DNA from: Flavobacteriales bacterium
Lineage (GTDB): Bacteria > Bacteroidota > Bacteroidia > Flavobacteriales_F > PHOS-HE28
Direction: 5' to 3'
Assembly: GCA_016716605.1 (NCBI GenBank)
Contig: JADJWA010000002.1
Location: 186,001-250,000 of the forward strand
Length of the DNA stretch: 64,000 nt
Notes under the pieces: generated by a model
What the model was told of the DNA's origin: nothing
What the model saw: only the letters and a program-made list of their open reading frames with translations
The model's database searches: none
Position numbers and translations under genes: made by a program
Shown: piece by piece, positions 34,086 through 43,636 of the stretch
How positions within the stretch are numbered: position 1 is the stretch's first letter
Layout: each line of letters begins with the position of its first letter

Positions 34086-35966
34086 TCACCGCATTCTGCT
34101 CGCGTTCAGGATCGCCAGCAGCGCTACGCCCACATCGGCGAAGACGGCTTCCCATAGCGTGGCCAAACCGCCCGCACCCAGCACCAGCACAATAGCCTTC
34201 ACCCCGAAAGCGAGCACGATGTTCTGTGTGACCACCCGCTTGGTGGCCTTGCCGATGCGGATGGCCTCAGCGATGCTGCTCGGCTTGTCGTTCTGCAAGA
34301 CCACATCGGCCGTCTCGATCGCCACATCGCTGCCAAGGCCGCCCATGGCGATGCCCACATCGCTGAGCGCGAGCACCGGCGCATCATTGATGCCGTCGCC
34401 CACGAAGGCCACCACGGCCACAGGGTTCTTCTTCACCTCCCGCATCCTTGCCACCTTGTCCTCGGGCAGCAGGTCGCCGAAGGCCTTGTGGATGCCCAGC
34501 TTGGCCGCGACGCGCTGCGTAATGGCCGTCTTGTCGCCGCTGAGCATCACGATCTCGCGCACACCCGATGCACGCAGTTCGTTCACCGCCTGCTGTGCGT
34601 CCGCTTTCACCTTGTCGGCCACGGTGAGGTAGCCCGCGTAGCTGCCGCCGATCGCACACACCACGATGGTATCCTCGACCACATCCACGTCCGCCGGGTA
34701 GGGCACGTTGAACTTCTTCAAGAGGCGCGCATTGCCCACCAGCACCTCCTTGCCCTGCACCGTACCGCGCATACCGTGGCCGCTGATCTCCTCCACGTTC
34801 GTGGCCTCGCCCATGGCATCGCCTTGCGGATGTTCCAACACGGCCTTTGCGATGGGGTGCGTGCTGTGCGCTTCCATGGCCTTCACCACGCCGAGCAGTT
34901 GCTCCGCGCTGGTACTTTCCGCAGGCTTCACCTCCTGAACAGCGAACACGCCCTCGGTAAGCGTGCCGGTCTTGTCCATCACCACGGTATTCACCTTGGT
35001 GAGCACATCGAGGTAGTTGCCGCCCTTCAGCAGGATGCCCTTGCGGCTTGCTGCGCCGATGCCACCGAAATAGCCCAGCGGGATGCTGATGACCAGTGCG
35101 CAAGGGCAGGAGATCACCAAGAAGATGAGTGCGCGGTACAACCAGTCGTTGAAGACGTAGGGCTGTATCATTACCATCGGCACCAGCACGATGCCCAACG
35201 CCAGCGCCACCACGATCGGCGTGTAGATGCGTGCGAAGCGGCGGATGAAGAGCTCCGTTGGTGCCTTGCTCTTGGCGGCGTTCTGCACCAGATCCAGTAT
35301 GCGTGCGAGGCTGCTTTCGCCGAAGGGTTTGGTGACTTCCATGTCCACCACCTTGTCCGCAGCGATCATGCCCGCAAGCACCGGCGCATCGTTCACGATG
35401 GTGCGCGGCACGCTTTCGCCCGTGAGGGCCGCGGTATCGAAGGCCGCTTTTTCACTCAGGAGTTTTCCGTCCAACGGCACGCGATCGCCCACGCGAATGC
35501 GGAGGATGTCACCGACCTTCACCTCAGCAGCGGGCGTTTCCACCGGGACGCCGTCGCGCAGCACGTTCGCGGTATCCGGACGTACATCCAGCAAGGCCTG
35601 GATATTGCGCTTGGCCCTGTCCACCGCAGCATCCTGAAAGAGTTCGCCCACGGCGTAGAACAGCATCACCGCCACGCCTTCGGGGTACTCCTTGATGTAG
35701 AAGGCGCCGATAGTGGCCACACTCATCAGGAAGAACTCGCTGAAGACCGCGCCCTTCGCGATGGCACGTACCGCATTCACCAGCACCGGCAAGCCTACCG
35801 GCAGGTACGCGGCCAAGTACCAGGCGAAACGCCACCGGGCCTGTTGCCAGAGCTGCGGTGCCAGCTGGTCGATGGCGATGCCGCTGAGTAGCAGGATGAA
35901 CGAAACAATGGCGGGTAGGTAGGTCCGCCACGTGGAACGAACAGCAAGGGCGTGATGGGTGCTCAT
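34086..35966 (-). CDS. Heavy-metal P1B-type ATPase (Zn/Cd/Pb exporter type)
   Basis: The 626 residues start at MSTHHALAVRSTW and have no N-terminal HMA domain. Membrane helices flank an actuator domain (FDTAALTGESVPRT), the translocation motif SCPCALVISIPLGYFGG (CPC, helix 6), the phosphorylation site VVMDKTGTLTEGVF, the HP motif in MEAHSTHPIAKAVLEH, and GDGINDAPVLALSDVGIAMG. CPC together with the ZntA-like flanks suggests Zn2+, Cd2+ or Pb2+ rather than Cu+, which is a family-based inference. It follows the adaptor stop by four bases. Confidence 0.9.
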   Translation of the reverse strand: MSTHHALAVRSTWRTYLPAIVSFILLLSGIAIDQLAPQLWQQARWRFAWYLAAYLPVGLPVLVNAVRAIAKGAVFSEFFLMSVATIGAFYIKEYPEGVAVMLFYAVGELFQDAAVDRAKRNIQALLDVRPDTANVLRDGVPVETPAAEVKVGDILRIRVGDRVPLDGKLLSEKAAFDTAALTGESVPRTIVNDAPVLAGMIAADKVVDMEVTKPFGESSLARILDLVQNAAKSKAPTELFIRRFARIYTPIVVALALGIVLVPMVMIQPYVFNDWLYRALIFLVISCPCALVISIPLGYFGGIGAASRKGILLKGGNYLDVLTKVNTVVMDKTGTLTEGVFAVQEVKPAESTSAEQLLGVVKAMEAHSTHPIAKAVLEHPQGDAMGEATNVEEISGHGMRGTVQGKEVLVGNARLLKKFNVPYPADVDVVEDTIVVCAIGGSYAGYLTVADKVKADAQQAVNELRASGVREIVMLSGDKTAITQRVAAKLGIHKAFGDLLPEDKVARMREVKKNPVAVVAFVGDGINDAPVLALSDVGIAMGGLGSDVAIETADVVLQNDKPSSIAEAIRIGKATKRVVTQNIVLAFGVKAIVLVLGAGGLATLWEAVFADVGVALLAILNASRMR

Positions 35967-35970
35967 GATC

Positions 35971-37350
35971 TTAATGCTCGTGTCCTTCACTCGTGTTCAT
36001 CATCGCGATCAGGTAGTAGGCGCCACCGGTCACCACTTCGGCGTCCGGGTCCACCGGTTGCAGGAAGGTGACCGCTGTGTACGCGCCATCGGTCGTTCCA
36101 CGCTTCACTTCGATGCGCTGGAAGCTCATGCTGTCGGCCACGGCCTCGTGTGCATGTTCCGCGCCGTGGTCATGTTCGTGCTCGTCTCCTTTGGCATGCG
36201 CGTCCTTGTTCTCCGTTGCGCGATCGTGTGCTTCCCCTTCGGTGTGCTTGTGCGCCGGTTCCTCCTTGTGCGCGGGCTCTTCATCATGCCCATGCCCATG
36301 CTCCTCTTCTCCTTCGGTCCTGATGAACACGTAGTCCTTGCCCTCCATATTCACGATGGCCTCGGTGAGCACGGCGGTGGTGGTGGCGTGGCCTACGCTG
36401 ATGCGCCCGGTAACGCCCATGCCGTCGATGAGGCCCACTTTGTCGCCGGTGATCTCCGCGTGCACCGGGATCGTCTTCGTCTCGCGTTCGAAAGCGCTGC
36501 CGATGGCGAAGACCACGGCCGTGTAGTTCTTGCCCGGCAGGTTGGTAAGGCTGAGGTCGATTGTCTGGCCCACCTTCACGGAGGCGATGTCCTGTTCGTA
36601 GAGGAAGAGGTCCACGTGGAGCTTGCTGTTGTTCACCACGCGGAACATGGTGGCATCGTTGCTCACCTTGCTTCCCACGTTCACCGCGATGTGCGCCACG
36701 GTGCCATCGATGGGGCTTACGATGCCCGCGGCTGAGCGCAGTGCATTGGCAGTGAGCTTCTCGGGGTCGATGTTGATCAGGCGCAACTGCTCGGCATGGG
36801 CGTTCACGCTGGCCCGCAAGGAGGCGTGTTCCGCCGTGACCTGTTGCAGGGTCTTCTGCGCGCTCACGTTGGCGCGGGCCAGTTCGGTCTGGCGTTCCAA
36901 TTCCGTTTCGGCGTACACCAGTCGTGCTTTCGCATCGAGGTAGTCGCGTTGCAGTTGGATGATCGAAGGGTCGGTGACCGTAGCGAGCACCTGCCCCTTG
37001 TTCACATGGTCGCCTTCCTGCACCAGCACTTCGCGCACGGTGCCGCCCATGGCCACGGTGATGTCGGCCACGTTCTGCGGCGGCACTTTCAAAAAGCCAA
37101 CGGCCTTGAGGGCGGTGGTGAGGTCCTTCATCTCCACCTTGCCAAGCTTGCCCTCGATGGCGGCGAATTGTTGCGGCGAAACGGTGACGGTGCTCCCACC
37201 GCCGTGGCCCTCCTCTTCGCCGTGGCCATGGCCTTCCTCTTCGCCAGAGGCCGCTCCACCGCCACAGGCGGCCAGTGCGACGGTGAGCAGGAGCAAAAAG
37301 AGCGTATTCGGAATGCGCTGAAGAGCGCTGCTGATCGGTTGCGTTTTCAT
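35971..37350 (-). CDS. CzcB/CusB-like RND adaptor, His-rich lipoprotein
   Basis: A 459-residue lipoprotein (lipobox LAAC after LFLLLLTVALA). Two His/Glu-rich metal-binding segments are conspicuous: GEEEGHGHGEEEGHGGG right after the Cys, and a long one near residues 360-410 (EEEHGHGHDEEPAHKEE through EHEHDHGAEHAHEA). Between them lies the adaptor body: GGTVREVLVQEGDHVNKGQVLATV, a helical hairpin, AAGIVSPIDGTVAHIAVNVGSKVS and the barrel. It links the inner-membrane pump to the outer-membrane channel and may hand metal to the pump. It is the second gene of the metal operon, 12 bp after the fused pump gene. Confidence 0.88.
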   Translation of the reverse strand: MKTQPISSALQRIPNTLFLLLLTVALAACGGGAASGEEEGHGHGEEEGHGGGSTVTVSPQQFAAIEGKLGKVEMKDLTTALKAVGFLKVPPQNVADITVAMGGTVREVLVQEGDHVNKGQVLATVTDPSIIQLQRDYLDAKARLVYAETELERQTELARANVSAQKTLQQVTAEHASLRASVNAHAEQLRLINIDPEKLTANALRSAAGIVSPIDGTVAHIAVNVGSKVSNDATMFRVVNNSKLHVDLFLYEQDIASVKVGQTIDLSLTNLPGKNYTAVVFAIGSAFERETKTIPVHAEITGDKVGLIDGMGVTGRISVGHATTTAVLTEAIVNMEGKDYVFIRTEGEEEHGHGHDEEPAHKEEPAHKHTEGEAHDRATENKDAHAKGDEHEHDHGAEHAHEAVADSMSFQRIEVKRGTTDGAYTAVTFLQPVDPDAEVVTGGAYYLIAMMNTSEGHEH

Positions 37351-37362
37351 GTCTATGCGGTC

Positions 37363-40300
37363 TTAGAGCCCATTGAGGGCACGGAGGTGGAGGACGGTAA
37401 GTGCGAGCTCGTAACGCACGCGCAGGTGCTCGGCGTTGAGTTGAAAGGCCTGCTCGATGCCTTGGGTGAATTGGAAGTAGTCGGCTTCGCCCGCGCGATA
37501 GGCACGCAGGGCATCGTCGCGCAGGGTAGCGCCCAGCGCGGCACCGGTGCTTTCATAGTAGGCGAGGCTCTCGCGCAATTGGGTGAGCTGCGCTTGCGTG
37601 GTGGCCCGCTCGCTGCTGCGCTGTCGGCGAGCGGCTTCCAGTTCCTGCGCGGCGATCTCGCTGCGCAAACGTGCCGCCGAGGTGCGCCCGCCCTGGCCGC
37701 TGCCGGGCAGGGGGATCGAAGCACCGATGAGGAAGCCCGAAAAGGGCGACGTGCCATCGAAGGTCTGGTAGAAGCCGCCGCCCTGCAGGCTGGGTGCCCA
37801 TTGGCTGCGTTGCAGTTTCCATTCGGCCTCGGCCACCTGCGTGCGCTGCTGCAAGGAGAGCAGGAGCGGGTCGTTGCCGCCGCCGGGATCCGGCGCTCGT
37901 GCAGTGTTGAGCAATTCCTCGGGCACCGGCACGGCACCACTGAGCGGGCCCGTCCAGCGTTCCACTTCCACCTGGTAGGCCACCAGATCGGCCTGTGCCT
38001 GGCGCAAGCGCACCTTCACCTGCTCGGCGCGGCTTTGCGCGCTGGTGCTTTCCAAGCGGCCGGTCTCACCGAGCTCGAAGCGCTGCCGTGCGAAGGCCGC
38101 CATGGATGCGTACGCGCTGTCCAGCTGTTGCAGGATACGCACCTGTTCAAGGCCCATGGCCCATTGCAGGTAGGCCCCGCCCACGCTCTCCTTCACGTAG
38201 GCCGCCGTATTCAGCTTTTCATTCTCCGCAAGGTGCAGGCTTTCCTTCAGGTAGGCCGCGCGGCGGGCAATGGTGGTGGGAAATGCGAACCCGGTATTGG
38301 CTTCCAGGATAATGTCCTTCGGATACGGCCCCTGGGTCTGGCCACGAGAGAATTGCGCGTTGAGCGGCTGCAGCCCGAAGGCCGTGCCACGCAGGGCATC
38401 CTGTTCCTGCACACGCAGTTCCGCAGCGGTCATGCTCGGATGGGTGCGCAAAGCGCGTGCGATCGCCGTGTCCATCGGCATTGGTTCCTGCGCGCTGCTG
38501 GTGCCACCGATCATGATCAACAGCACGGTCGCGACGATCAGCGGTGCGTTCGCCTTGCCGCCATTGGCATCGTTGCGCTTCCTGCCTCCGCCCATGAAGA
38601 GCAGATAGAGCACCGGCAGCACCATGAGGGTGAGTGCCGTGGCGGTGATGAGGCCTCCGATCACCACTGTGGCCAGGGGGCGTTGCACTTCCGCGCCCGC
38701 GTTGCCGCTCAAGGCCATGGGCAGGAAACCGAGGGAGGCCACCGCCGCTGTCATCAGCACGGGACGCAGCCGTGTGCGGGTGCCTTTCAACACGCGCTCC
38801 TTCAGGTCGCTGATGCCTTCCTTCTCCAGTTGGTCGAAGGTGGCGATGAGGACGATGCCGTTGAGCACCGCCACGCCGAAGAGCGCGATGAAGCCCACGC
38901 CCGCACTGATGCTGAACGGCATGCCGCGCGCCATGAGCGCGAGCACACCGCCGATGGCGCTCATGGGGATGGCGGTGTAGATCAGCAGGGCGCGCTTCAC
39001 GCTGTTGAAGGTGAAGAAGAGCAGCAGGAAGATGAGGGCCAGCGCGATGGGCACCGCCAGCATCAGGCGTTTGCTCGCTGCCCGCAGGTTCTCGAAGGTG
39101 CCGCCGAAGGTGTAGTAGTAGGCCGCGGGCATGCGCACCTCGGCATCAATGCGGCCTTGGAGCTCTTCCACGAAGCTTTCCACGTCACGGCCACGGATGT
39201 TCACGCCCACGGCGATGCGGCGCTTGGCATCCTCGCGGCTGATCTGGGCCGGGCCGGGTGTCAAGGACACATCGGCCACCTGCTGCAACTGGATCTGTCC
39301 GCCACCGGGCAGCGCCACGAAGAGGGTGCGCACATCGTCGATGCTCTGTCGCTGCTGGTCACCGAGGCGCACCACCAGATCGAAGCGGCGCTCGTTCTCG
39401 TAAATGACGCCGGTGGCCTCGCCGGCGAAGGCCGTGCGCACCGTACGGTTCAGTTCGCGGATGTTGAGGCCGTACTGCGCTACCCGTGCACGATCATAGG
39501 TGATGGTGATCTGGGGCAGGCCCACCACCTTTTCCACTTGCGGTTCACCCGCACCCTGCACTTCGCCGATGATCGCCGCAACCTTGTTCGCGATCACTGC
39601 GAGGGTGTCCATGTTCTCACCGTAGATCTTCACGGCCACGTCCTGCCGTATGCCGGTCATCAGTTCGTTGAAGCGCATCTGGATGGGTTGGGTGGCTTCG
39701 TAGAACACGCCGGGTACCTGCCTCAAGGCTTGCAGCATGGTGTCCTGCAAAGCCTCGCGGTCGTGCGCGGTGGTCCATTCGTCCTTGTCCTTCAAGATGA
39801 TCATGAGGTCCGTGGCTTCGGGGGGCATGGGGTCCGTGGGGATCTCGGCGCTGCCGGTGCGGCCCACCACCTGCTTCACCTCCGGGAATTGCAGCAGGAT
39901 CTTCTCCACCTTGGCGTTGTTGGCGATGCTCTGGCTGAGCGATGCGCCCTGCGGCAGGATGCTGTGGAAGGCGAAGTCGCCCTCTTCCAATGTGGGAATG
40001 AACTCGCCGCCCATGCGTGCGAACAGGAAGACCGAGCCGATGAACAGCGCCACGGCCACACCCACGGTCTTGATCCGGTTGCGCAAGGCGAAGCCGATGA
40101 TGGGATCGTACCACTTCTGGAAACGATCCATCATGCGGTCGCTGAAGTTGGGTTTGTGCGCCGTGTTGCGAGGCAGCACCAGCGCGCTCATCATGGGCAC
40201 GTAGGTGAGCGAGAGCAGTAGCGCACCCAGGATGGCGAAGCTGACGGTGATGGCCATGGGGCGGAACATCTTGCCCTCGATGCCCACCAGTGTGAGGATG

Positions 40301-41685
40301 GGGATGTACACGATCAGGATGATGATCTCGCCGAAGGCCGCGCTCGTCCGGATCTTGCTGGCGCTCACGAAAACCTCGCGGTCCATCTCCTCACGGGTAA
40401 GGATCTTTCCCTTGAAGCGCGCATGCAGGTGGTGCAGGGTGGCCTCCACGATGATCACGGCGCCGTCCACGATCAATCCGAAATCGATGGCACCAAGCGA
40501 CATCAAATTGCCGCTGACGCCGAAGGCGTTCATGAGGATGATGGCGAAGAGCATGCACAGTGGGATCACCGAGGCCACGATGAGGCCCGCGCGCCAGTTG
40601 CCCAGAAAGAGCACCAGCACGAAGATCACGATCAACGCGCCCTCGATCAGGTTCGTCTTCACCGTGCCGATGGCCCGCCCTACCAGTTCGCTGCGCACCA
40701 GATAGGGTTCGATCAACAGTCCTTCCGGCAGGGCCTTCTGCACGTTCGGTATGCGCGCTTCAATGGCCTTCACCACCTCGGCACTGTTGCCACCCTTCAG
40801 CATCATCACCGTGCCGCCCACCGCTTCGCCTTCGCCATTGCGGGTGAGCGCACCGTAACGCGGGGCCGCACCGAAGCCCACCTCGGCCACATCGCCCACC
40901 AGGAGCGGCACACCGCCGGGCGGGATCTTCACCACCACCTTGCGGATGTCGTCCAGCGTGCGCAGCAGGCCTTCGCCCCGGATGCTGTAGCTGTTGGGGC
41001 GTTTTTCGATGTAGGCGCCGCCGGTGTTCTCGTTGTTGCTCTCCAGCGCGAGCAGTAGCTCACCGATGGTGACGCCCATGCTTTGCAAGCGCTTGGGGTC
41101 CACGCTCACCTCGTACTGCTTCACCTCGCCGCCGTAGCTGTTCACCTCGGCCACGCCGGGTGTGCCCAGCAGTTGCCGCACAACGATCCATTCCTGGATG
41201 GTGCGCAGCTCGCTGGGGCTGAAGGTGCCCTCGTACCCTTCCTTGGGGTGCAGCACATACTGGTACACCTCGCCCAGCCCGGTGCTTACCGGTGCCATGG
41301 CCGGTGTGCCCACCCCGGGGGGTATCAGTGCGGCGGCCTCGCCCAGACGCTGGTCCACCAAGGTGCGGGCGAAGTACACGTCCACGTCCTCATCGAACAC
41401 GATGGTGACCAGGCTGAGCCCGAAGCGGCTGATGGAGCGGATCTCCACCAGGTCGGGCAGGCTGGCCATGGCCCGCTCGATGGGCGCGGTAACGAACTGT
41501 TCCACCTCCTGCGCGGCCAGCGTAGGGGTGGTGGTGATCACCTGCACTTGGTTGTTGGTGATGTCGGGAACCGCATCGATCGGCAATTGCGTGAGCGAGT
41601 ACGCCCCGTAAAGCACCAGCACGAGCGTGAAGAGCCCTATGATGGCCTTGTTGTGTATGGAGAACCGGATGATCCTGTCGATCAT
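37363..41685 (-). CDS. CzcA-CzcC fusion: heavy-metal RND pump joined to a TolC-like channel
   Basis: At 1440 residues this is one polypeptide for two partners. Residues ~1-1040 are a CzcA/CusA heavy-metal RND pump (IDAVPDITNNQVQV, SLGAIDFGLIVDGAVIIVEATLHHLHARF with the proton-relay acidic residues, DFAFHSILPQGASLSQS in the porter domain, VASLGFLPMALS). A hydrophobic stretch ending SSAQ (~1048-1068) looks like an internal signal peptide and is followed by an outer-membrane efflux protein of ~370 residues (MPMDTAIARALRTHPSMTAAELRVQEQDAL). Whether the chain is cut there is unknown. Similar fusions occur in Bacteroidota. It probably exports divalent metals together with the adaptor encoded next. 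Confidence 0.88.
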   Translation of the reverse strand: MIDRIIRFSIHNKAIIGLFTLVLVLYGAYSLTQLPIDAVPDITNNQVQVITTTPTLAAQEVEQFVTAPIERAMASLPDLVEIRSISRFGLSLVTIVFDEDVDVYFARTLVDQRLGEAAALIPPGVGTPAMAPVSTGLGEVYQYVLHPKEGYEGTFSPSELRTIQEWIVVRQLLGTPGVAEVNSYGGEVKQYEVSVDPKRLQSMGVTIGELLLALESNNENTGGAYIEKRPNSYSIRGEGLLRTLDDIRKVVVKIPPGGVPLLVGDVAEVGFGAAPRYGALTRNGEGEAVGGTVMMLKGGNSAEVVKAIEARIPNVQKALPEGLLIEPYLVRSELVGRAIGTVKTNLIEGALIVIFVLVLFLGNWRAGLIVASVIPLCMLFAIILMNAFGVSGNLMSLGAIDFGLIVDGAVIIVEATLHHLHARFKGKILTREEMDREVFVSASKIRTSAAFGEIIILIVYIPILTLVGIEGKMFRPMAITVSFAILGALLLSLTYVPMMSALVLPRNTAHKPNFSDRMMDRFQKWYDPIIGFALRNRIKTVGVAVALFIGSVFLFARMGGEFIPTLEEGDFAFHSILPQGASLSQSIANNAKVEKILLQFPEVKQVVGRTGSAEIPTDPMPPEATDLMIILKDKDEWTTAHDREALQDTMLQALRQVPGVFYEATQPIQMRFNELMTGIRQDVAVKIYGENMDTLAVIANKVAAIIGEVQGAGEPQVEKVVGLPQITITYDRARVAQYGLNIRELNRTVRTAFAGEATGVIYENERRFDLVVRLGDQQRQSIDDVRTLFVALPGGGQIQLQQVADVSLTPGPAQISREDAKRRIAVGVNIRGRDVESFVEELQGRIDAEVRMPAAYYYTFGGTFENLRAASKRLMLAVPIALALIFLLLFFTFNSVKRALLIYTAIPMSAIGGVLALMARGMPFSISAGVGFIALFGVAVLNGIVLIATFDQLEKEGISDLKERVLKGTRTRLRPVLMTAAVASLGFLPMALSGNAGAEVQRPLATVVIGGLITATALTLMVLPVLYLLFMGGGRKRNDANGGKANAPLIVATVLLIMIGGTSSAQEPMPMDTAIARALRTHPSMTAAELRVQEQDALRGTAFGLQPLNAQFSRGQTQGPYPKDIILEANTGFAFPTTIARRAAYLKESLHLAENEKLNTAAYVKESVGGAYLQWAMGLEQVRILQQLDSAYASMAAFARQRFELGETGRLESTSAQSRAEQVKVRLRQAQADLVAYQVEVERWTGPLSGAVPVPEELLNTARAPDPGGGNDPLLLSLQQRTQVAEAEWKLQRSQWAPSLQGGGFYQTFDGTSPFSGFLIGASIPLPGSGQGGRTSAARLRSEIAAQELEAARRQRSSERATTQAQLTQLRESLAYYESTGAALGATLRDDALRAYRAGEADYFQFTQGIEQAFQLNAEHLRVRYELALTVLHLRALNGL

Positions 41686-41798
41686 GGATGGAAAAGCTTG
41701 GGAATGGAAGGAAGGACGAATGCGGAACGCGGGTGCGCAATGGCCCCGGTCCGTGCCGAAGCACGGTGCGTTCCCGTTCCGCCGAAGGGCGGATCAAC

Positions 41799-42164
41799 TC
41801 AAGCCTTGGGAGGGATCCACACGTTGCCCGTGAAACCACTGGGCGCAACGTTCAGGACCTGTGCACCCACCGGGGTGGTGAGCGGTTGCAGGGAGATCAG
41901 GAGAGACCTGTTCACCGGTGAAAGCGCGACCAGGCCACTGCACGCGCAGAACTCGCCGTGGCAATCCTCGCTGAACGGATCGTGGTCGTGCTCATCGTGT
42001 TGCTGATCGCCGGTGTGCTCGTTGTGGAAGAGGTCGTGGAAGTCCTCACTGGTATGCTGCTCCAGAAAGTGCATCACCACCTGCGGCACATGCAGCCACT
42101 CATGCATATCCGTGGCACTGAAGCCGTAGAGGGCAAGGGTGAGGAGGAAGAGCAGGCGGCGCAT
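41799..42164 (-). CDS. Small secreted His/Cys-rich protein of the metal operon
   Basis: A 121-residue product with an N-terminal hydrophobic leader (MRRLLFLLTLALYGFSA) and a metal-binding-like middle (HNEHTGDQQHDEHDHDPFSEDCHGEFCACSG). No family name comes to mind, but such proteins commonly precede czc-type operons in Bacteroidota. It is the first gene of the metal operon, 113 bp before the pump gene. A periplasmic metal-buffer or sensor role is inference from its composition and place. Confidence 0.65.
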   Translation of the reverse strand: MRRLLFLLTLALYGFSATDMHEWLHVPQVVMHFLEQHTSEDFHDLFHNEHTGDQQHDEHDHDPFSEDCHGEFCACSGLVALSPVNRSLLISLQPLTTPVGAQVLNVAPSGFTGNVWIPPKA

Positions 42165-42185
42165 TGGGACAAAAGTACACGTTCA

Positions 42186-42398
42186 ACGTGGTACAATGGA
42201 TCTGCGTGAGCGGGCGAAGCGGCAGCCCGGCGCTGGAAGGGCCTTGCAACCACGAGCAGCGAGGAGGCCGACGAAGGAGGACCCCGCAGCGCCGTGGATG
42301 CTGGCCCTGACAAGTCCGGCTAAAGCGAAGCACGCGACCCCGAGGCTTTTGCGAGGGGGCACGCCCAACCCTTCGACAAGCTCAGGGCGGGCATAACC
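42186..42398. other. GC-rich non-coding block with hairpin repeats next to icmF copy C
   Basis: There is no convincing gene between the metal operon and the displaced icmF fragment. The sequence is GC-rich and full of short self-complementary stretches, with an inverted repeat at its right end (CCCTTCGACAAGCTCAGGG at 42370-42388). The open frames across it are Arg/Pro/Ala-rich and have no protein-like pattern. It could be a structured RNA, a mobile-element end or a REP-like repeat cluster; I cannot decide. Confidence 0.4.
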
Positions 42399-43484
42399 AC
42401 CAGGCGCAGAACAACGATCTTCAGCACCGAGCCTGCCTACCGGACAGGCAGGTTCGCGCTGCGTTTGATGGGCGACGTTCAGCAGTACTTCATCGACCAG
42501 AAGGTCCGCAACTTCTACAGCGTCAGCATCAGCGGCTACCACATCGCGGAGGCTGGCGCCAACCCCATCAGCCAGCTCGCCTTCACGCTCGCCAACGGCT
42601 TCACCTACGTGGAGTACTACCTCAGCCGGGGCATGGACATCAACGCCTTCGCGCCCAACCTGAGCTTCTTCTTCAGCAACGGCATGGACCCCGAGTACGC
42701 CGTGATGGGCCGCGTGGCGCGCCGCCTCTGGGCCAAGGCGCTCAAGCACCGCTACGGCGCCGACGAGCGCAGCCAGATGCTGAAGTACCACATCCAGACC
42801 AGCGGCCGCAGCCTCCACGCGCAGGAGATCGACTTCAACGACATCCGCACCACGTTGCAGGCGCTCTATGCGATCTACGACAACTGCAATTCGCTGCACA
42901 CCAACGCCTACGACGAGGCCATCACCACGCCCACCGAGGAGAGCGTGCGCCGCGCCATGGCCATCCAGCTCATCATCAACAAGGAGCTCGGCCTGGCCAA
43001 GAACGAGAACCCGCTGCAGGGCTCCTTCATCATCGAAGAGCTCACCGACCTGGTGGAAGAAGCCGTGCTCACCGAGTTCGACCGCATCACCGAGCGCGGC
43101 GGCGTGCTGGGCGCCATGGAGACCATGTACCAGCGCAGCCGCATCCAGGAGGAAAGCCTCTATTACGAAACGCTGAAGCACACGGGCGAATACCCGATCA
43201 TCGGGGTGAACACGTTCCTCAGCAGCAAGGGCTCACCCACCATCCTGCCGAAGGAAGTGATCCGGGCGACGGAGGAAGAGAAGGAGGCGCAGATCGCCAC
43301 GGTGGAGAACCTGCGCGCGGCTTACAGCGAAGAAGCGGCGAAGGCGATCAAGGATCTGCAGCAAGCCGCGATCAAGAATGAGAATATGTTCGAGGTGTTG
43401 ATGGAGGCGACGAAGTATTGCAGCCTTGGGCAGTTGACGGCGGCGATGTTCGAGGTGGGGGGGCAGTACCGGAGGAATATGTGA
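42399..43484 (+). pseudogene. Displaced icmF 3' end (copy C), ~1.09 kb
   Basis: Equivalent to IcmF from about residue 815 to the end. The frame is open to the proper stop, but there is no native start; a TTG at 42465 could open 339 residues. Bases at the left edge read CAGAACAACGATCTTC where icmF has CAGAACACCTGCATCTTC, a net loss of two bases that removes the fragment from frame with its upstream side. A 21-base palindrome at 42432-42452 is inserted in frame. Codons are those of the host throughout, so this is the best view of the original icmF end. The stop is followed by the same TGATGAGT as in the full gene, but the ATG there opens only 41 codons. Confidence 0.85.
42432..42452. repeat. 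21-bp palindromic insertion in icmF copy C
   Basis: CCTGCCT and AGGCAGG arms around ACCGGAC-type centre, absent at the equivalent place in the full icmF (ACCGAG directly followed by TTCGCG at about 30819-30830). It adds seven codons without shifting the frame. Confidence 0.75.
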
Positions 43485-43636
43485 TGAGTTTGGACGTGCC
43501 CCTCCGCAAAGCCTCCGGGTCGCGCTTTCCGCTGCAAGTCCTCGCCTGGATTACCAGCCTCCGGGCTTTCCTCTTCAATCGCTCACGCGAAACGACAGCA
43601 TTGGCCTAGATACATGTGTGGGCTGTTAGGAGCATT

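Noticed and set aside
36796..40221. 1141-codon plus-strand open frame opposite the metal operon
   Set aside because: It runs antisense through the adaptor and the fused pump, is His/Ala/Arg/Gln-rich and has no domain. High GC in the third position explains the lack of stops.
42465..43484. Copy C as a functional separate mutase subunit
   Set aside because: It lacks a native start and the N-terminal part of the mutase barrel, and its edge carries a two-base lesion. It is best read as a displaced remnant, although its frame is open.
43485..43609. Forty-one-codon frame coupled to the end of copy C (MSLDVPLRKASGS...)
   Set aside because: It shares only the TGATGAGT overlap with the nuclease start and no protein similarity. 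It might be a relic of an earlier coupled gene, but the evidence is too thin to annotate.
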